A DNA stretch of 64,000 nucleotides, from contig JARJHS010000005.1 in NCBI GenBank assembly GCA_029269725.1, positions 354,608 through 418,607 on the forward strand, read 5' to 3'. Shown one piece after another: positions 62,017 to 64,000 of this stretch. The translations under genes and the position numbers were made by a program. Every line of letters starts with the position of its first letter. The stretch's first letter is position 1. Source of the stretch: Pollutibacter soli. Lineage in GTDB: Bacteria > Bacteroidota > Bacteroidia > Chitinophagales > Chitinophagaceae. The notes beneath the pieces were generated by a model. It saw nothing but the letters and a program-made list of their open reading frames with translations. It did no database searches and was not told the origin of the DNA.

Positions 62017-63639
62017 CTGGAAGACGCCGAGTTTCATACTCTCTGCAATGGGTGCATTATTGGCAGCCGCTATGCATTCAGACACGATCTGCCTGGTTTG
62101 CACCGGATCGATAATGCCATCTACCCACAATCTTGCTGCCGCATAGTAAGGACTCGTTTGCGACTGATATTTTTTAGTGATATCGTCCAGTAATTTCTTC
62201 TCCTGTTCGGGTGAAATTTCCTGGCCTTTTGCCTTCATCCCAGACACCTGTATCTGCAACAAAGTTTTCGCAGCCTGTTCACCTCCCATAACAGCGATCT
62301 TTGCGCTGGGCCAAGCAAAAATAAATCGCGGATCATAAGCTTTTCCGCACATCGCATAGTTGCCTGCACCATAAGAATTACCAACAATGATGGTGATTTT
62401 CGGAACGATGCTATTGGCTACTGCATTCACCATTTTTGCGCCGTCCTTGATAATTCCTGCATGTTCACTTCGGCTGCCTACCATAAATCCTGTCACATCC
62501 TGCAGAAATAATAATGGAATTTTTTTCTGATTGCAATTCATGATAAATCGTGCCGCCTTATCAGCGCTGTCGTTGTAGATAACACCACCCATCTGCATTT
62601 CACCCTTTTTACTCTTCACCATTTTGCGTTGATTCGCGACAATTCCCACTGCCCATCCATCAATTCGACCATAGCCGCAAATGATTGTTTTGCCGTAATC
62701 CTCCTTGAACTGATCAAATGCAGAATCATCAATTATCCGCTCGATAATCTCCAGCATGTCATATGGTTTCGAACTGTCCGCCGGCATTATCCCATAGATG
62801 TCTGATGAATTCTTTTTCGGCTGAACCGGTTTAATCCGATGATAACCGGCAAGGGTAGGCGAACCAATCCTCGACATAATTCTTTTTACTTCATCAAGGC
62901 ATTCTTCTTCAGTCTTGAATTTATAGTCTGCAATCCCTGATATTTCGGTATGTGTAACAGCTCCGCCCAAAGTTTCCTGGTCGATATCTTCACCTATGGC
63001 AGCTTTAACAAGATAAGGGCCGGCAAGAAAGATTGATCCATTCCCTTCCACCATCAACGTTTCATCGCTCATGATCGGCAGATAGGCTCCACCGGCAACG
63101 CATGCACCCATCACCGCAGCAATCTGCACGATGCCCATCCCGCTCATTCTCGCATTGTTCCTGAATATCCTTCCGAAATGTTCTTTGTCTGGAAATATTT
63201 CATCCTGCATAGGAAGAAAAACTCCGGCACTATCAACAAGATAAATAATAGGTAACCTGTTTTCAAGTGCTATTTCCTGTAATCTTAAATTCTTTTTACC
63301 GGTGATTGGAAACCAGGCACCGGCCTTCACCGTCTGATCGTTTGCTGCGATTACACATAGTCGCCCACTCACATAGGCAAGTCCGCCAACAGTTCCTCCT
63401 GCAGGGCATCCACCATATTCGGGATACATACCATCACCTGCAAAAGCACCTATTTCAATAAAAGGCTTGTCTTTATCGCACAGATAAGCAATTCGTTCGC
63501 GTGCAGTTAATTTGTTTTTTTCGTGTTGCTTCTCAATAGCCTTTTTCCCACCACCCAGTGATACCAGCTCCATTTTGGTGCGCATCTCACTGAGTGCTAG
63601 TTTCATCTGGTCTTCATTTTTATTGAAGTTGATATCCAT
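62011..63639 (-). CDS. acyl-CoA carboxylase subunit beta
   Basis: 542 residues, carboxyltransferase with the two crotonase-like halves (PF01039). N-terminal KLTARERIAYLCD, CPAGGTVGGLAYVSG and the C-terminal YGAGNYAMCGKAYDPRF, MGGEQAAKTLL are typical of methylcrotonyl- or propionyl-CoA carboxylase beta chains; the MCC type is closer by layout (inference). It needs a biotin-carrying alpha chain, which is not in the window. Its stop codon is part of a palindrome. Confidence 0.92.
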   Translation of the reverse strand: MDINFNKNEDQMKLALSEMRTKMELVSLGGGKKAIEKQHEKNKLTARERIAYLCDKDKPFIEIGAFAGDGMYPEYGGCPAGGTVGGLAYVSGRLCVIAANDQTVKAGAWFPITGKKNLRLQEIALENRLPIIYLVDSAGVFLPMQDEIFPDKEHFGRIFRNNARMSGMGIVQIAAVMGACVAGGAYLPIMSDETLMVEGNGSIFLAGPYLVKAAIGEDIDQETLGGAVTHTEISGIADYKFKTEEECLDEVKRIMSRIGSPTLAGYHRIKPVQPKKNSSDIYGIMPADSSKPYDMLEIIERIIDDSAFDQFKEDYGKTIICGYGRIDGWAVGIVANQRKMVKSKKGEMQMGGVIYNDSADKAARFIMNCNQKKIPLLFLQDVTGFMVGSRSEHAGIIKDGAKMVNAVANSIVPKITIIVGNSYGAGNYAMCGKAYDPRFIFAWPSAKIAVMGGEQAAKTLLQIQVSGMKAKGQEISPEQEKKLLDDITKKYQSQTSPYYAAARLWVDGIIDPVQTRQIVSECIAAANNAPIAESMKLGVFQV

Positions 63640-63788
63640 GCAGAAAGTTGAATGTTATAAGTTAAAGGGTTACAGTGGCCGGTTAAAGATAGCGATAGTT
63701 ACATCAGATAGGAACAGGTGCGAAGCTTCTCTCAATGAATTAGACAGTTCCTTCCCAATTGTACATCTTTAAGAAAAGTTTTTTAACG

Positions 63789-64000
63789 ATGGGTTCACCG
63801 GTGAAAATACTTCCTCTCTACACTTATACCAACAAAGAACAATGGGAGGGAAAATGGGAGCAGATTGAAAATATTCCTTATGCAATGAGTCCATCATTTG
63901 TGCCAGAGCATCAATGCATCGCGTTTAATCTTACTTCTTTGTTTCACGGACAGTTAAAAGAATGCCGGAACTGTACGGTATGCCAACCCATTTACTATCG
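63789..64000 (+). CDS. Uma2-family protein, 3' end cut by window edge
   Basis: Open from ATG 63789 to the last base (about 70 residues). YTYTNKEQWEGKWEQIENIP and YAMSPSFVPEHQ are typical of the N-terminus of Bacteroidota Uma2-type PD-(D/E)xK proteins, and CRNCTVCQPIYY matches the following strand. The catalytic Asp/Glu-x-Lys lies beyond the window. Assignment is from motif recall. Confidence 0.6.
   Translation, partial: MGSPVKILPLYTYTNKEQWEGKWEQIENIPYAMSPSFVPEHQCIAFNLTSLFHGQLKECRNCTVCQPIYY

Noticed and set aside
57589-64000. Defence system based on YraN and Uma2 nuclease-like proteins
   Set aside because: Both are common single genes, far apart, with metabolic neighbours; no restriction, toxin or phage-defence partner.

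Overview
The window looks like chromosomal DNA of a Bacteroidota bacterium, most likely family Chitinophagaceae. The signs are sensor kinases with a two-component-regulator propeller and Y_Y_Y domain, LytS/LytTR signalling, a type IX secretion (CHU_C / type B) sorting domain, a GH106 enzyme, small Bacteroidota-type lipoproteins, DUF3810/DUF2911/DUF6580 proteins, and promoters of the TTTG-N19/20-TAnnTTTG type. The family call is inference; the phylum call is firm. No tRNA, rRNA, CRISPR array, phage or complete insertion sequence was recognised.

Layout. 1-1.6 kb: end of a cytochrome c and an NmrA-like protein. 2.0-8.7 kb: signalling island 1, with three consecutive sensor kinases, a receiver-only regulator and a membrane-anchored unknown; two of the three kinases have lost ATP-binding motifs. 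8.8-12 kb: DUF1801 and cytochrome bd oxidase (cydAB). 12.4-16.7 kb: GH106 glycosidase, a 46-residue lipoprotein found by reading the gap, and a secreted protein with a caspase-like His-Gly / Cys-Tyr-Ser-Gly pattern. 17.1-25 kb: signalling island 2, with two propeller kinases with intact motifs, a complete LytTR regulator and three related small membrane proteins. 25-30.5 kb: alpha/beta hydrolase lipoprotein, then a polysaccharide trio (UDP-hexuronate epimerase, GT4, asparagine synthase). 30.7-32.2 kb: a LytTR protein without its receiver lies head-to-head with an outer-membrane protein without its start, which looks like one deletion junction. 32.3-40.7 kb: T9SS cargo, hydrolase, AraC regulator, luciferase-like oxidoreductase and an autoregulated ArsR-SRPBCC-hydrolase operon. 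40.9-48.9 kb: yceD-rpmF-plsX, metalloproteases, dcd, a phosphopantetheinyl transferase, DUF2130 and DUF2911. 49.3-55 kb: ECF sigma factor with an anti-sigma/TonB-like partner, divergent from a VWA protein, then an M1 peptidase. 55.7-64 kb: xerD, YkgJ, YraN, manA, a Dph6-like/rnhA/phzF operon, acyl-CoA carboxylase beta and the start of a Uma2-like gene.

Gaps between genes are rich in repeats: a 188-190 bp tandem array with perfect palindromes, a 79-82 bp tandem array, AACGTT-type palindromes, GCTCC..GGAGCGTCCTG hairpins and a 7-bp ATAC minisatellite. Several palindromes supply or adjoin the stop codon of the neighbouring gene.

The best candidates for something undescribed are island 1 (degenerate kinases plus a receiver-only regulator that ends at the tip of a perfect palindrome), the secreted caspase-like protein, and the repeat families that sit at gene ends.
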